Part shown: positions 41,608 to 49,992 of the stretch, piece after piece
Layout: each line of letters opens with the position of its first letter
How positions within the stretch are numbered: the stretch's first letter is position 1
From: Pedobacter sp. Leaf176
GTDB lineage: Bacteria; Bacteroidota; Bacteroidia; Sphingobacteriales; Sphingobacteriaceae
Assembly: GCF_001424305.1 (NCBI RefSeq)
Contig: NZ_LMPD01000004.1
Location: 1 to 64,000, forward strand
Reading direction: 5' to 3'
Length of the DNA: 64,000 bases
The notes under the pieces: model-generated
What the model was told of the DNA's origin: nothing
Databases searched by the model: none
Seen by the model: the letters and a program-made list of their open reading frames with translations, nothing else
Position numbers and translations under genes: made by a program

Positions 41608-43008
41608 ATGAAATCTTTTTTAGACGAAAATTTCCTTCTGGAAACTAAAACGGCGCAAAAACTTTATCATGATTTTGCAAAGTCGATGCCGATTATTGAC
41701 TACCATAATCACTTGATTCCGGAGCAGATTGCAAACGATGTGCAATTCTCAAATATCAGTCAGGTTTGGCTGTATGGCGACCATTACAAATGGAGGGCAA
41801 TGCGTGCCAATGGTGTCGATGAAAAGTTCATTACGGGGGCGGGCTCAGATTACGAAAAATTTGAAAAATGGGCCGAAACTGTTCCATATACGCTTCGTAA
41901 TCCATTATACCACTGGACACATTTAGAGTTGCAAAGATATTTTGGAATTAACGATTTGCTTTCAGGTAAAACGGCTCAGAAAATTTATGATGAGTGTTCG
42001 TCAAAGTTGCAGACGCCAGAATATTCGGTTCGTGGATTGTTGGCGAAAATGAATGTTGAGGCGGTTTGTACAACTGATGACCCTTTGGATAGTTTGAATT
42101 TCCATCAACAGTTGTCAAGAGAAGGCGTAAACCTAAAAATGTTACCTGCGTTTCGCCCCGATAAAGCAATGAACAGTGACGATATCGACGGTTTAAATGA
42201 ATATATTGATAAGCTGGAAACCGTTTCTGATAGAACAATAAGCAATTTTCAAGATTATTTGGATGCTTTAAAAAGCCGTCACGATTATTTTGCTGAAAAC
42301 GGATGTTCGGTCTCGGATCATGGTTTGGAACAAATCTATGCTGAAGACTATACAGATGCTGAAATTGCTTCAATATTTGATAAAATCAGAAACAAAAAAA
42401 GCATTTCCTATCAGGAAAATCTTCAATTCAAATCGGCAATGTTAATTTATTTTGCTGAATGGGATCACGAAAAAGGTTGGGTACAACAATACCATTTAGG
42501 CGCATTGCGTAATAACAATGCCCGTATGCTAAGGCAATTAGGACCCGATACGGGCTGGGATTCTATCGGTGATTTTAGTCAGGCGAGAATGCTTTCTAAA
42601 TTTTTAAACCGACTGGATAATCAGGATAAATTAGCAAAAACGATTATCTACAACTTAAATCCAGCGGATAACGAATTAATTGCAACCATGATTGGAAACT
42701 TCAATGATGGTTCGATCGCGGGTAAAGTTCAATTTGGTTCGGCCTGGTGGTTTTTAGATCAGAAAGATGGTATGATAAAACAATTAAATGCGTTATCAAA
42801 TATGGGGCTTTTGAGTCGCCTGGTTGGTATGCTTACCGACTCGAGAAGTTTCCTTTCTTTTCCGCGACACGAGTATTTCAGACGAATAGTTTGTAACCTC
42901 TTTGGCGAAGATGTAGAAAAGGGCGAATTACCAAACGACTTAGAGTGGATTGGCAAAATAGTGCAGGATATTTCGTATTTTAACGCAAAAAATTACTTTA
43001 AATTTTAG
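41608..43008 (+). CDS. uxaC: Glucuronate/galacturonate isomerase
   Basis: A 466-residue amidohydrolase-like isomerase. Metal motif DYHNHLIPEQI; VWLYGDHYKWRAMRANGV; the TTDDPLDSL loop; SDHGLEQIYAE. It converts galacturonate to tagaturonate (and glucuronate to fructuronate). A 137-base spacer upstream holds GCAATCG (41498-41504) and other partial matches to the candidate operator, so it may have its own promoter. Confidence 0.95.
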   Translation: MKSFLDENFLLETKTAQKLYHDFAKSMPIIDYHNHLIPEQIANDVQFSNISQVWLYGDHYKWRAMRANGVDEKFITGAGSDYEKFEKWAETVPYTLRNPLYHWTHLELQRYFGINDLLSGKTAQKIYDECSSKLQTPEYSVRGLLAKMNVEAVCTTDDPLDSLNFHQQLSREGVNLKMLPAFRPDKAMNSDDIDGLNEYIDKLETVSDRTISNFQDYLDALKSRHDYFAENGCSVSDHGLEQIYAEDYTDAEIASIFDKIRNKKSISYQENLQFKSAMLIYFAEWDHEKGWVQQYHLGALRNNNARMLRQLGPDTGWDSIGDFSQARMLSKFLNRLDNQDKLAKTIIYNLNPADNELIATMIGNFNDGSIAGKVQFGSAWWFLDQKDGMIKQLNALSNMGLLSRLVGMLTDSRSFLSFPRHEYFRRIVCNLFGEDVEKGELPNDLEWIGKIVQDISYFNAKNYFKF

Positions 43009-43051
43009 ACAAAATCAGTCTTCTAGAGCTAAAAAAGAGGATTCAATTCAT

Positions 43052-43064
43052 TTCAATCGTTTTC
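43052..43064 (+). promoter_or_regulatory. Weak match to candidate operator before kdgK
   Basis: TTCAATCGTTTTC shares CAATCGTT and 10 of 13 positions with the motif at 32381 and 55162. It lies in the 112-base spacer before kdgK. Chance is a real possibility because CAATCGTT also occurs outside the locus. Confidence 0.25.
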
Positions 43065-43120
43065 CTGATTATTCAGGGAAAGCGTAAAAATTAATAAAAA
43101 CCGGTCGGGTAAATACGTAA

Positions 43121-44170
43121 ATGAGCAACCAAATATCATCTTCATTAAAAAAAGGAAAAAAAGTTTTAAGCTTTGGAGAAATTCTATTGCGCATTTGTCC
43201 GGATATGGATGGCCAATGGTTAAAAGAAAATAAGTTACCGTTTTATGTTGGTGGCGCCGAATTAAATGTAGCAACAGCTTTAGCCCTTTGGAATGTTCCT
43301 TCTACATATTTATCGGCTATGCCCCAAAATTCGGTTACCGAAGAAATTGCAGGTTATCTAAATAGCAAAAACGTAAATACCCAACCAATGGTTTATGGTG
43401 GCGAACGTTTGGGTTTATACTATTTACCGAAGGGAAAAGATTTAAAAAATGCAGGTGTAATTTACGATCGGGCAAATTCATCGTATGCAGATTTAAAAGT
43501 TGGCCAGATAAACTGGGATGAGGTATTTGAAGATGTGAGCTGGTTTCACTTTAGTGCAATCTGCCCTGCAATTAATCAATCAGTGGCAGATGTTTGTTTG
43601 GAAGCGCTAAAAGCTGCAAGCGAAAAAAACATTACAATTTCTTTAGACCTAAATTACAGGGCAAAACTCTGGAAATACGGAAAAGACCCGATTGAAATTT
43701 TACCTGAACTTGCAAAATATTGTACGCTGATTATGGGCAACGTTTGGGCTGCAAATAGAATGTTAGGAACTGTACTTCATGAGGATTTAAAAGCAACAGA
43801 AGGTTATGCAAAGGAAACGTTACTGCAACAGGCGGTAGATACATCGGAAGAAATATTAAGTTTGTTTAGCTCCTGCAAAGCTGTTGCAAATACATTCAGG
43901 TTCGACAATGGAAAAGGTATCAAATATTACACAGCGCTTTACACAAATAATGAATTAACTGTTTCGCCAGAATATGTATCTGATGAAATATTAGATAAAG
44001 TTGGAAGCGGCGATTGTTTTATGGCTGGCTTGATATACGGCTTCTATAACGGTTTAAACGAAGTGGAAACCTTAAGTTTTGCAACCGCAGCAGCCTACGA
44101 TAAATTATACATTCCAAGTGATGCAACAACCAGTACAGTTGCCGATATAGAAAAAAGAATAATAAGATGA
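43121..44170 (+). CDS. kdgK: 2-keto-3-deoxygluconate kinase
   Basis: A 349-residue PfkB-family sugar kinase. N-terminal GEILLRICPD and GGAELNVATALALW; C-terminal signature LDKVGSGDCFMAGL with the catalytic Asp of GSGD (usual GAGD). By genetic context, substrate is KDG from altronate, giving KDPG. The last base of its frame overlaps kdgA by four bases (ATGA), a standard coupled arrangement. Slightly longer than typical KdgK (310). Confidence 0.9.
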   Translation: MSNQISSSLKKGKKVLSFGEILLRICPDMDGQWLKENKLPFYVGGAELNVATALALWNVPSTYLSAMPQNSVTEEIAGYLNSKNVNTQPMVYGGERLGLYYLPKGKDLKNAGVIYDRANSSYADLKVGQINWDEVFEDVSWFHFSAICPAINQSVADVCLEALKAASEKNITISLDLNYRAKLWKYGKDPIEILPELAKYCTLIMGNVWAANRMLGTVLHEDLKATEGYAKETLLQQAVDTSEEILSLFSSCKAVANTFRFDNGKGIKYYTALYTNNELTVSPEYVSDEILDKVGSGDCFMAGLIYGFYNGLNEVETLSFATAAAYDKLYIPSDATTSTVADIEKRIIR

Positions 44171-44829
44171 TAAGCAATAAGCATAAAATTTTAGATGCAA
44201 TTTTGGAGCAGGGCATGCTACCTCTTTTTTATCAGGATAGCGAAGAAGGTAGTATAGAAATTCTCCGTACGCTTTATAAAGCTGGTATACGTGTTTTTGA
44301 ATATACCAATAGAGGTAAATCTGCCCTTCCAAATTTTAAGAAGTTAAAAGAAATCCGCGATGCGGAAATGCCCGATTTATATTTAGGCATCGGCACGATA
44401 AAAACGCCTGCTGACGCGAATGCATTTATCGAAGCTGGAACGGATTTTATCGTTGCACCAATTGTAAATCCTGCGGTAGCAGAAATTGCCAATAAGATTG
44501 GTATGCTTTGGATTCCGGGCTGTATGACACCGACAGAAATTAGTGTTGCGCAAGAACACAAAGCCATGCTAATTAAAATTTTTCCTGCGAATATTTTAGG
44601 TCCTGAATTTATTTCATCCATTAAGGATTTATTCGCCGGACAATTATTTATGCCAACAGGCGGCGTTGAAATTAACGCCGAAAATCTTAAAACATGGTTT
44701 AAAGCTGGCGTTTGTGCTGTTGGGATGGGCAGTAAATTAATCAGTAAAGATGTTATGAGTAAAGGTCTTTATGACGAACTGCACGAGAATACAAAATTAG
44801 CTCTTAACTTAATTCAGCAGACTAAATAA
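44167..44829 (+). CDS. kdgA: KDPG/KHG aldolase
   Basis: A 220-residue class I aldolase (Eda type). The Schiff-base Lys is in AMLIKIFPAN; ancillary motifs are FEYTNRGKSAL, GIGTIKTPADANAF, IPGCMTPTEI and PTGGVEI. It splits 2-keto-3-deoxy-6-phosphogluconate to pyruvate and glyceraldehyde-3-phosphate. It overlaps kdgK by four bases. Confidence 0.94.
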   Translation: MISNKHKILDAILEQGMLPLFYQDSEEGSIEILRTLYKAGIRVFEYTNRGKSALPNFKKLKEIRDAEMPDLYLGIGTIKTPADANAFIEAGTDFIVAPIVNPAVAEIANKIGMLWIPGCMTPTEISVAQEHKAMLIKIFPANILGPEFISSIKDLFAGQLFMPTGGVEINAENLKTWFKAGVCAVGMGSKLISKDVMSKGLYDELHENTKLALNLIQQTK

Positions 44830-44849
44830 AAGAAAAACAACCTAACCAA

Positions 44850-46289
44850 ATGAACCAACCAAAGATAGGCAAATACAGATGGACGATATGTTTACTCCTG
44901 TTTCTTGCCACTACAATTAATTATTTAGACAGGCAGGTTCTTTCCCTGACCTGGACAGATTTTATTAAACCGGAATTTCACTGGGATAATAACGACTACG
45001 GAAATATTACAGCCTTATTTTCTATTTTTTATGCCGTTTCAATGCTTTTTGCAGGGCGACTGGTAGATAGATTAGATACTAAAAAGGGATTTCTTTGGGC
45101 AATTGGGGTTTGGTCTGTTGGTGCTTGTTTACATGCATTTTGTGGCATTGCTACCTCTGGAGTAATTTCGGGCCACTGGCTTGTTAGTTTCGAAGGTGCC
45201 AAAGAAATAATTGCCGGCATAAATAATACCGGAATGGTTGTTTCGGTAAGTGTAACTTTATTCATTTTTGCACGGTTTGTTTTAGCCGTTGGCGAGGCAG
45301 GGAATTTTCCTGCTGCCATAAAGGCAACTGCAGAATATTTCCCTAAAAAAGATAGGGCATTTGCAACCAGTATTTTCAACGCCGGTGCAACGGTTGGTGC
45401 ACTTGCGGCGCCAATTACAATTCCATTTATAGCAAAAGCTTACGGCTGGGAAATGTCTTTCATTATAATCGGTGCTTTAGGTTTTGTGTGGATGGGGCTT
45501 TGGGTTTTCGTATACAACAAGCCCGAGTTGCATAAAAGAGTTACTGCAGAAGAGCTGGCTTACATTCAACAGGATGTTATTAATGACAGAAAACTTGCTG
45601 ATTACGTAGAGGAAACAAAAGAAAAAGTATCATTCATCGATTGCTTTAAATACAAACAAACCTGGGCTTTTGCTTTTGGTAAATTTATGACGGATGGTGT
45701 TTGGTGGTTTTTCTTATTCTGGACACCAGCTTACCTCAAATCAGTATATGGAATGGATTCTACCCAAAGTGCATTCCCCTTGTTTGTGCTTTATATGATT
45801 ACTTTATTGTCGATTATTGGCGGCTGGCTTCCAACTTATTTTGTTGAAAAAAGAGGAATGAATCCATATGAGGGACGAATGCGGGCGATGTTAATTTTCG
45901 CTTTCTTTCCACTTCTGGCGCTGGCTGCACAGCCATTGGGTCACATTACTTATTGGATTCCTGTTATTATCATCGGCATCGCCGGCGCAGCACATCAGGC
46001 TTGGTCGGCAAATATATTCTCTACCGTTGGCGATATGTTTCCTAAAAAAGCAATTGCAACAATTACCGGAATAGGTGGAATGGCCGGCGGATTAGGCTCG
46101 TTCATCATAAATAAAGGTTCAGGATTGTTGTTCGATTATACGGGCAAAAACAAAATTATTTTCATGGGTTTTAAAGGCGAAGAAGCCGGATATTTCATCA
46201 TATTTTCAATCTGCGCTGTTTGTTATCTAATCGGATGGACGGTTATGAAAACCCTTGTTCCCAAATACAAAGTTATCGAACTTAAATAA
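44850..46289 (+). CDS. exuT: MFS hexuronate transporter
   Basis: A 479-residue major facilitator protein of the ACS family (ExuT-like), 12 helices. N-terminus NYLDRQVLSLTWTDF; first-loop LVDRLDTKKGF; RFVLAVGEAGNFPAAIKATAEYFPKKDRAFA is the family signature. By context it imports galacturonate (and maybe glucuronate) across the inner membrane. It follows kdgA by 20 bases and is followed by a hairpin at 46292-46317. Confidence 0.9.
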   Translation: MNQPKIGKYRWTICLLLFLATTINYLDRQVLSLTWTDFIKPEFHWDNNDYGNITALFSIFYAVSMLFAGRLVDRLDTKKGFLWAIGVWSVGACLHAFCGIATSGVISGHWLVSFEGAKEIIAGINNTGMVVSVSVTLFIFARFVLAVGEAGNFPAAIKATAEYFPKKDRAFATSIFNAGATVGALAAPITIPFIAKAYGWEMSFIIIGALGFVWMGLWVFVYNKPELHKRVTAEELAYIQQDVINDRKLADYVEETKEKVSFIDCFKYKQTWAFAFGKFMTDGVWWFFLFWTPAYLKSVYGMDSTQSAFPLFVLYMITLLSIIGGWLPTYFVEKRGMNPYEGRMRAMLIFAFFPLLALAAQPLGHITYWIPVIIIGIAGAAHQAWSANIFSTVGDMFPKKAIATITGIGGMAGGLGSFIINKGSGLLFDYTGKNKIIFMGFKGEEAGYFIIFSICAVCYLIGWTVMKTLVPKYKVIELK

Positions 46290-46291
46290 TT

Positions 46292-46317
46292 AAAAGCGGA
46301 GCTAGAAGTTCCGTTTT
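46292..46317 (+). terminator. Imperfect terminator after exuT
   Basis: AAAAGCGGA and TCCGTTTT can pair with a single bulged G, loop of about nine bases, and a T run at the end. Sits two bases after the exuT stop. Confidence 0.4.
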
Positions 46318-46384
46318 AAGAAACACTTTAAATCTATACTTAAACCATAGATTAAATAATTATAAACCCTAAAAACAAACCAAA

Positions 46385-48010
46385 TTGAGCACGACCTTAA
46401 ACCTCGAAAGCATTTTCGTCGATGAAAGCCAGATTCCGGAGGAATTCAGGCTCGGGGAAGAAATTAATCAAAAAGAATTTCTTTCTAACGGCGAAATGAA
46501 AGCCTGGAGTGGCCCTTTCAACGAAGTATTTTCTCCTGTATGCGTTAAAACACCAGAAGGACTTAAGCGAAAACGCATTGGAAGTTTTCCGGTGTGCACT
46601 GAAAAAGAATCTACCGAGGCTTTGGATGCAGCCGTTGAGGCCTACGATAATGGCCGCGGGCAATGGCCAACCATGAGTGTAGCCGACCGCATTACCTGTG
46701 TAGAAAACTTTACGCATAAAATGATAGAGCAAAAAGATATTGTTGCAAAGTTAATTATGTGGGAAATTGGTAAATCTTATACCGATTCTATCAAAGAATT
46801 TGATCGCACCGTTGAGTATATTTATTCAACCATTGATGCTTTAAAAGACATCGACAGGCAATCGTCCCGCTTTGAAATTGAGCAGGGAATTGTGGCTCAG
46901 GTTCGCCGTTCTCCGCTTGGTGTAGTACTTTGCATGGGGCCGTTTAATTATCCTTTAAACGAAACTTTTACAACATTGATTCCTGCTTTGATTATGGGAA
47001 ACACACTTTTATTTAAACCGCCTAAACATGGAACTTTATTGCATTATCCGTTATTGGAAGCTTTTCGTTCAAGCTTTCCTAAAGGTGTTGTAAATACGAT
47101 TTATGGCCGCGGAAATACAATTGTTCCCGGTTTAATGAAGTCAGGAAAAATTAATGTGCTTACGTTAATTGGTTCGAGTAAAGTTGCAAACGAGCTTAAA
47201 AAACTGCATCCAAAGGTTAACCGTTTAAGAGCAATTTTAGGACTAGATGCAAAAAATGCAGCAATTATAACTAAAGATGCCGACTTAGACTTGGCGGTTT
47301 CTGAGACTGTTTTAGGGTCGCTATCTTTCAACGGGCAGCGTTGTACAGCGATAAAAATTGTTTACGTTCATCGGAGTCTGGCACAAGAATTTTTAAAGCG
47401 GTTATCTGCTGAAGTAGAAAAGCTCAAATTCGGTATGCCTTGGGAAAAAGGTGTTTCTTTAACGCCGCTTCCCGAATTAAATAAACCTGAATATTTAAAG
47501 GAATGTATTGATGATGCTGTCGCTCATGGCGCTAAAGTGGTAAATAGAAATGGAGGACAAACACTCGAAACTTTCGTTTACCCGGCTATTATGTACCCGG
47601 TAAATGCCAATATGAAATTGTATCGTGAAGAACAATTCGGCCCGGTTATTCCCGTTGTTCCTTTCGATGATTTGGAAGAGCCTATTGAATATTTAATCGG
47701 TTCGCCACACGGCCAGCAAGTAAGTATTTTCAGCAATAATGCCGCTGTAATTTCTTCACTGATCGACCCGCTTGTAAATCAGGTTAGTCGTGTAAACATT
47801 AATTGCCAATGCCAACGCGGACCGGATGTTTTCCCTTTCACAGGAAGAAAAGATAGTGCCGAGGGAACGCTTTCAGTTGTTGATGCTTTGCGCTCTTTCT
47901 CAATTCGCTCGCTTGTTGCCACGAAATTGACAGATAACAATAAAAAACTATTGAATGAGATTGTTAGCGATAATGATTCGAATTTTTTAAGTACGAAGTA
48001 TATTTTTTAA
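46385..48010 (+). CDS. gapN: GapN-like aldehyde dehydrogenase
   Basis: A 541-residue ALDH-fold protein related to NADP-dependent non-phosphorylating glyceraldehyde-3-phosphate dehydrogenase. The start is TTG (no ATG until 37 codons later). Cys is present near 318 (NGQRCTAIK), but the general-base Glu of LELGGK is lost: the segment reads ILGLDAKN near 285, with Gly at that position and Asp two residues on. Context (downstream of KdgA) suits oxidation of glyceraldehyde-3-phosphate to 3-phosphoglycerate with NADPH gain. Family assignment is from recall, and the altered active site makes the function less sure. Confidence 0.8.
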   Translation: MSTTLNLESIFVDESQIPEEFRLGEEINQKEFLSNGEMKAWSGPFNEVFSPVCVKTPEGLKRKRIGSFPVCTEKESTEALDAAVEAYDNGRGQWPTMSVADRITCVENFTHKMIEQKDIVAKLIMWEIGKSYTDSIKEFDRTVEYIYSTIDALKDIDRQSSRFEIEQGIVAQVRRSPLGVVLCMGPFNYPLNETFTTLIPALIMGNTLLFKPPKHGTLLHYPLLEAFRSSFPKGVVNTIYGRGNTIVPGLMKSGKINVLTLIGSSKVANELKKLHPKVNRLRAILGLDAKNAAIITKDADLDLAVSETVLGSLSFNGQRCTAIKIVYVHRSLAQEFLKRLSAEVEKLKFGMPWEKGVSLTPLPELNKPEYLKECIDDAVAHGAKVVNRNGGQTLETFVYPAIMYPVNANMKLYREEQFGPVIPVVPFDDLEEPIEYLIGSPHGQQVSIFSNNAAVISSLIDPLVNQVSRVNINCQCQRGPDVFPFTGRKDSAEGTLSVVDALRSFSIRSLVATKLTDNNKKLLNEIVSDNDSNFLSTKYIF

Positions 48011-48046
48011 AAAAATTGACCATCATTAGACTGAAGCACATCGAAA

Positions 48047-48091
48047 TGGAGAAACCCTTGAAATTGGTAAACAAATTCAAAGGTTTCTCCA
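48047..48091. repeat. Long imperfect hairpin between convergent genes
   Basis: TGGAGAAACCCTTGAA (48047-48062) and TTCAAAGGTTTCTCCA (48076-48091) form a 16-position stem with one mismatch around 13 bases. It lies between the convergent gapN and CE12 genes. Neither side has a clear T run. The ends resemble repeat palindromes (TCTCCACT, TCGAAATG) that I recall as common in Bacteroidota intergenic DNA; it may be a REP-like unit or a bidirectional terminator. Confidence 0.5.
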
Positions 48092-48119
48092 CTACGGTCA
48101 CAATAATGAAAAAACAAAT

Positions 48120-48860
48120 CTACCTCAATTTCTTTGCCAAGCCAAGATTTCGTTCTTTAACTCCTTCCACAACGAGGCCTGCAATCTTTTTAGCGCCATA
48201 TGGACTTAAATGTGTATCGTCTTTTTTCCCAATAGGGTAATTTACATGGCCAGAATCGACGTAGTTGAATAATTTTATTGAAGGCAAATCGCCAAGATTA
48301 GTTAGTAAATTCTCGGTTTTAATAAGCATATCAATCAAAGGAACATTTAACGAATCGGCTACTTTTCTGGTAACATCTGGATAATGACCATGAGTATCTA
48401 CTAAAATACCGTTCTTAAAGCTTCGTCTTGAAATCGGCGTAAGCAATACAGGGATTGCCTTTTTACTGCGTGTTTCATTGACATAATTAACCAGGTTATT
48501 TTTAAACTCTGCAAGAGATGTACCTGTTCCCGGTTTATCGATTTTTTCATCGTTGTGTCCAAACTCAATAAATACATAATCTCCCGGAGCAAGTTTGTCC
48601 AAAATTGGTTGCCATTGATTTTCAGTTTTAAAAGATTTTGTACTTCGCGCGTTTAGTGCTCTGTTATCAACAACAACATCAGCTTTAAAAAAGGACTGTA
48701 ATTCCATTCCCCAACCGGTTTCAGGGTATGCTTTTGGCAACTTATTTGCGGCTGTAGAATCACCGATAATATAAACAGTAGTTCTCTGCTGTATAAAACT
48801 GAACGCTGCTAAAAGCAAAAATAATGCTATAGACGAAATTCTAAATGCAATCTTTTTCAT
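48120..48860 (-). CDS. Second rhamnogalacturonan acetylesterase-like protein (CE12)
   Basis: A 246-residue SGNH hydrolase paralogous to the one at 29878. Signal-like helix 1-23, then VYIIGDSTAANK (Ser), NARSTKSFK, FGHNDEKID and DTHLSPYGAKK. No lipobox. Probably a periplasmic acetylesterase on pectin/rhamnogalacturonan. It starts one base after the second CE8 stop, so it is co-transcribed with CE8. The overall pattern with the first CE12 is the same, but clearly diverged, so it is an old duplication. Confidence 0.88.
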   Translation of the reverse strand: MKKIAFRISSIALFLLLAAFSFIQQRTTVYIIGDSTAANKLPKAYPETGWGMELQSFFKADVVVDNRALNARSTKSFKTENQWQPILDKLAPGDYVFIEFGHNDEKIDKPGTGTSLAEFKNNLVNYVNETRSKKAIPVLLTPISRRSFKNGILVDTHGHYPDVTRKVADSLNVPLIDMLIKTENLLTNLGDLPSIKLFNYVDSGHVNYPIGKKDDTHLSPYGAKKIAGLVVEGVKERNLGLAKKLR

Positions 48861-48861
48861 G

Positions 48862-49893
48862 TTATTTTAATGGATTCCAAGTATCGGCCCCTTTTAATAT
48901 ATTCTTAACGCTATATAGTTTAGCTTCTTTATCCGTTAGTTGCTTAGCCCAAACAACTCTGTTCTTAACCCCGGCATTTTGGCCGGTATTTTTGTATTCT
49001 GCATATAAAGCAGTTTTTTCTTTGTCTGGAAACATGGCATCACCTTTCCATGGGTTCCATCCTTCGGGAACAACATGATTACCTAAATCTGATTTGATAA
49101 AAACCGTTTTAGCAAATGGTCGCCAGGGTCTGCCAAGATATACTTTATTAACACCATCAGCAGCAATAAGCTTGCAGTTGATAAATACAAAACCAAAAGT
49201 CTGGTTAGCCGAAGTAGCCGCAGCCGTTATGTATGAATTCGTTAAACTTTTAATTGTACAATTTTCGAAAACCGCAGTGGCCTTACCAAAAATAAAATCG
49301 GTAGTACCTTCTATGAAACAGTTGAAATAGTACTGTCTTCTGTTTTCATCAGTTGCAAACAGCGTATCTTGATTGCCTAAGAAACGACAGTTTTTTGCGG
49401 CGAATCTATCACCTTCTACATGCAGCGCCACCGCCTGTCCAACCCGGCCAGCAGCATTTATAATCGTTAGGTTTTCTAAAGAGATATCATTGGCCTGAAC
49501 TAAAAATGTGTAAGAGGTGAAAGTTGAAAATTTGTCTATACCAAAAGCATCCTTTCCGGAGGGATTCGGTTTACCTGCATAATCATCAAAAGTGATAATT
49601 GTATTTTCTTTGCTTTCGCCGATAATATGAATTTTAATTTTCCAGGAAGGGATGATTACTTTTTCCCGGTAGGTTCCATTTTTAACTAAAATCTTAACTT
49701 CTTTCTCGCCCAAGTCGCGAATTGAATTAATTGCTTCCTGTATCGTTTTATAATTTCCATTCATGCTTTTATCAACCGTAATTTCGGAGGGATAAACCTT
49801 ATTCTGGGCATCTGCATTTATGCTTATCACAATTAGAAAAGCCATAAGAAAATTTACTTTCCGGAGAAGAATCGACTTTTTTTTAACTAACAT
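48862..49893 (-). CDS. Second pectin methylesterase (CE8)
   Basis: A 343-residue CE8 pectinesterase from the ATG at 49893 (a TTG at 49914 is an unlikely alternative). The signal peptide ends SINADAQ. Active-site motifs GQAVALHVEG, LGNQDTLFA, GTTDFIFG and LGRPWRP are intact. It forms a two-gene unit with CE12 at 48120. It lies downstream of susD, separated by a terminator-like stem at 49938-49962. Paralogue of the CE8 at 32537. Confidence 0.92.
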   Translation of the reverse strand: MLVKKKSILLRKVNFLMAFLIVISINADAQNKVYPSEITVDKSMNGNYKTIQEAINSIRDLGEKEVKILVKNGTYREKVIIPSWKIKIHIIGESKENTIITFDDYAGKPNPSGKDAFGIDKFSTFTSYTFLVQANDISLENLTIINAAGRVGQAVALHVEGDRFAAKNCRFLGNQDTLFATDENRRQYYFNCFIEGTTDFIFGKATAVFENCTIKSLTNSYITAAATSANQTFGFVFINCKLIAADGVNKVYLGRPWRPFAKTVFIKSDLGNHVVPEGWNPWKGDAMFPDKEKTALYAEYKNTGQNAGVKNRVVWAKQLTDKEAKLYSVKNILKGADTWNPLK

Positions 49894-49937
49894 AATTATC
49901 GTGTTTGTACGCAATTTATCATTTTTTCAACAAGCAA

Positions 49938-49962
49938 AAAGGGCGATAATTAACCGCCCTTT
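49938..49962 (-). terminator. Intrinsic terminator after susD
   Basis: AAAGGGCG (49938-49945) and CGCCCTTT (49955-49962) form a perfect eight-pair stem. On the minus strand TTGCTTG-type T-rich sequence follows, so transcription from susCD should end or drop here before the CE8-CE12 pair. Confidence 0.75.
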
Positions 49963-49992
49963 AATATTCAATAAACGTACCTTGTTATCTTA

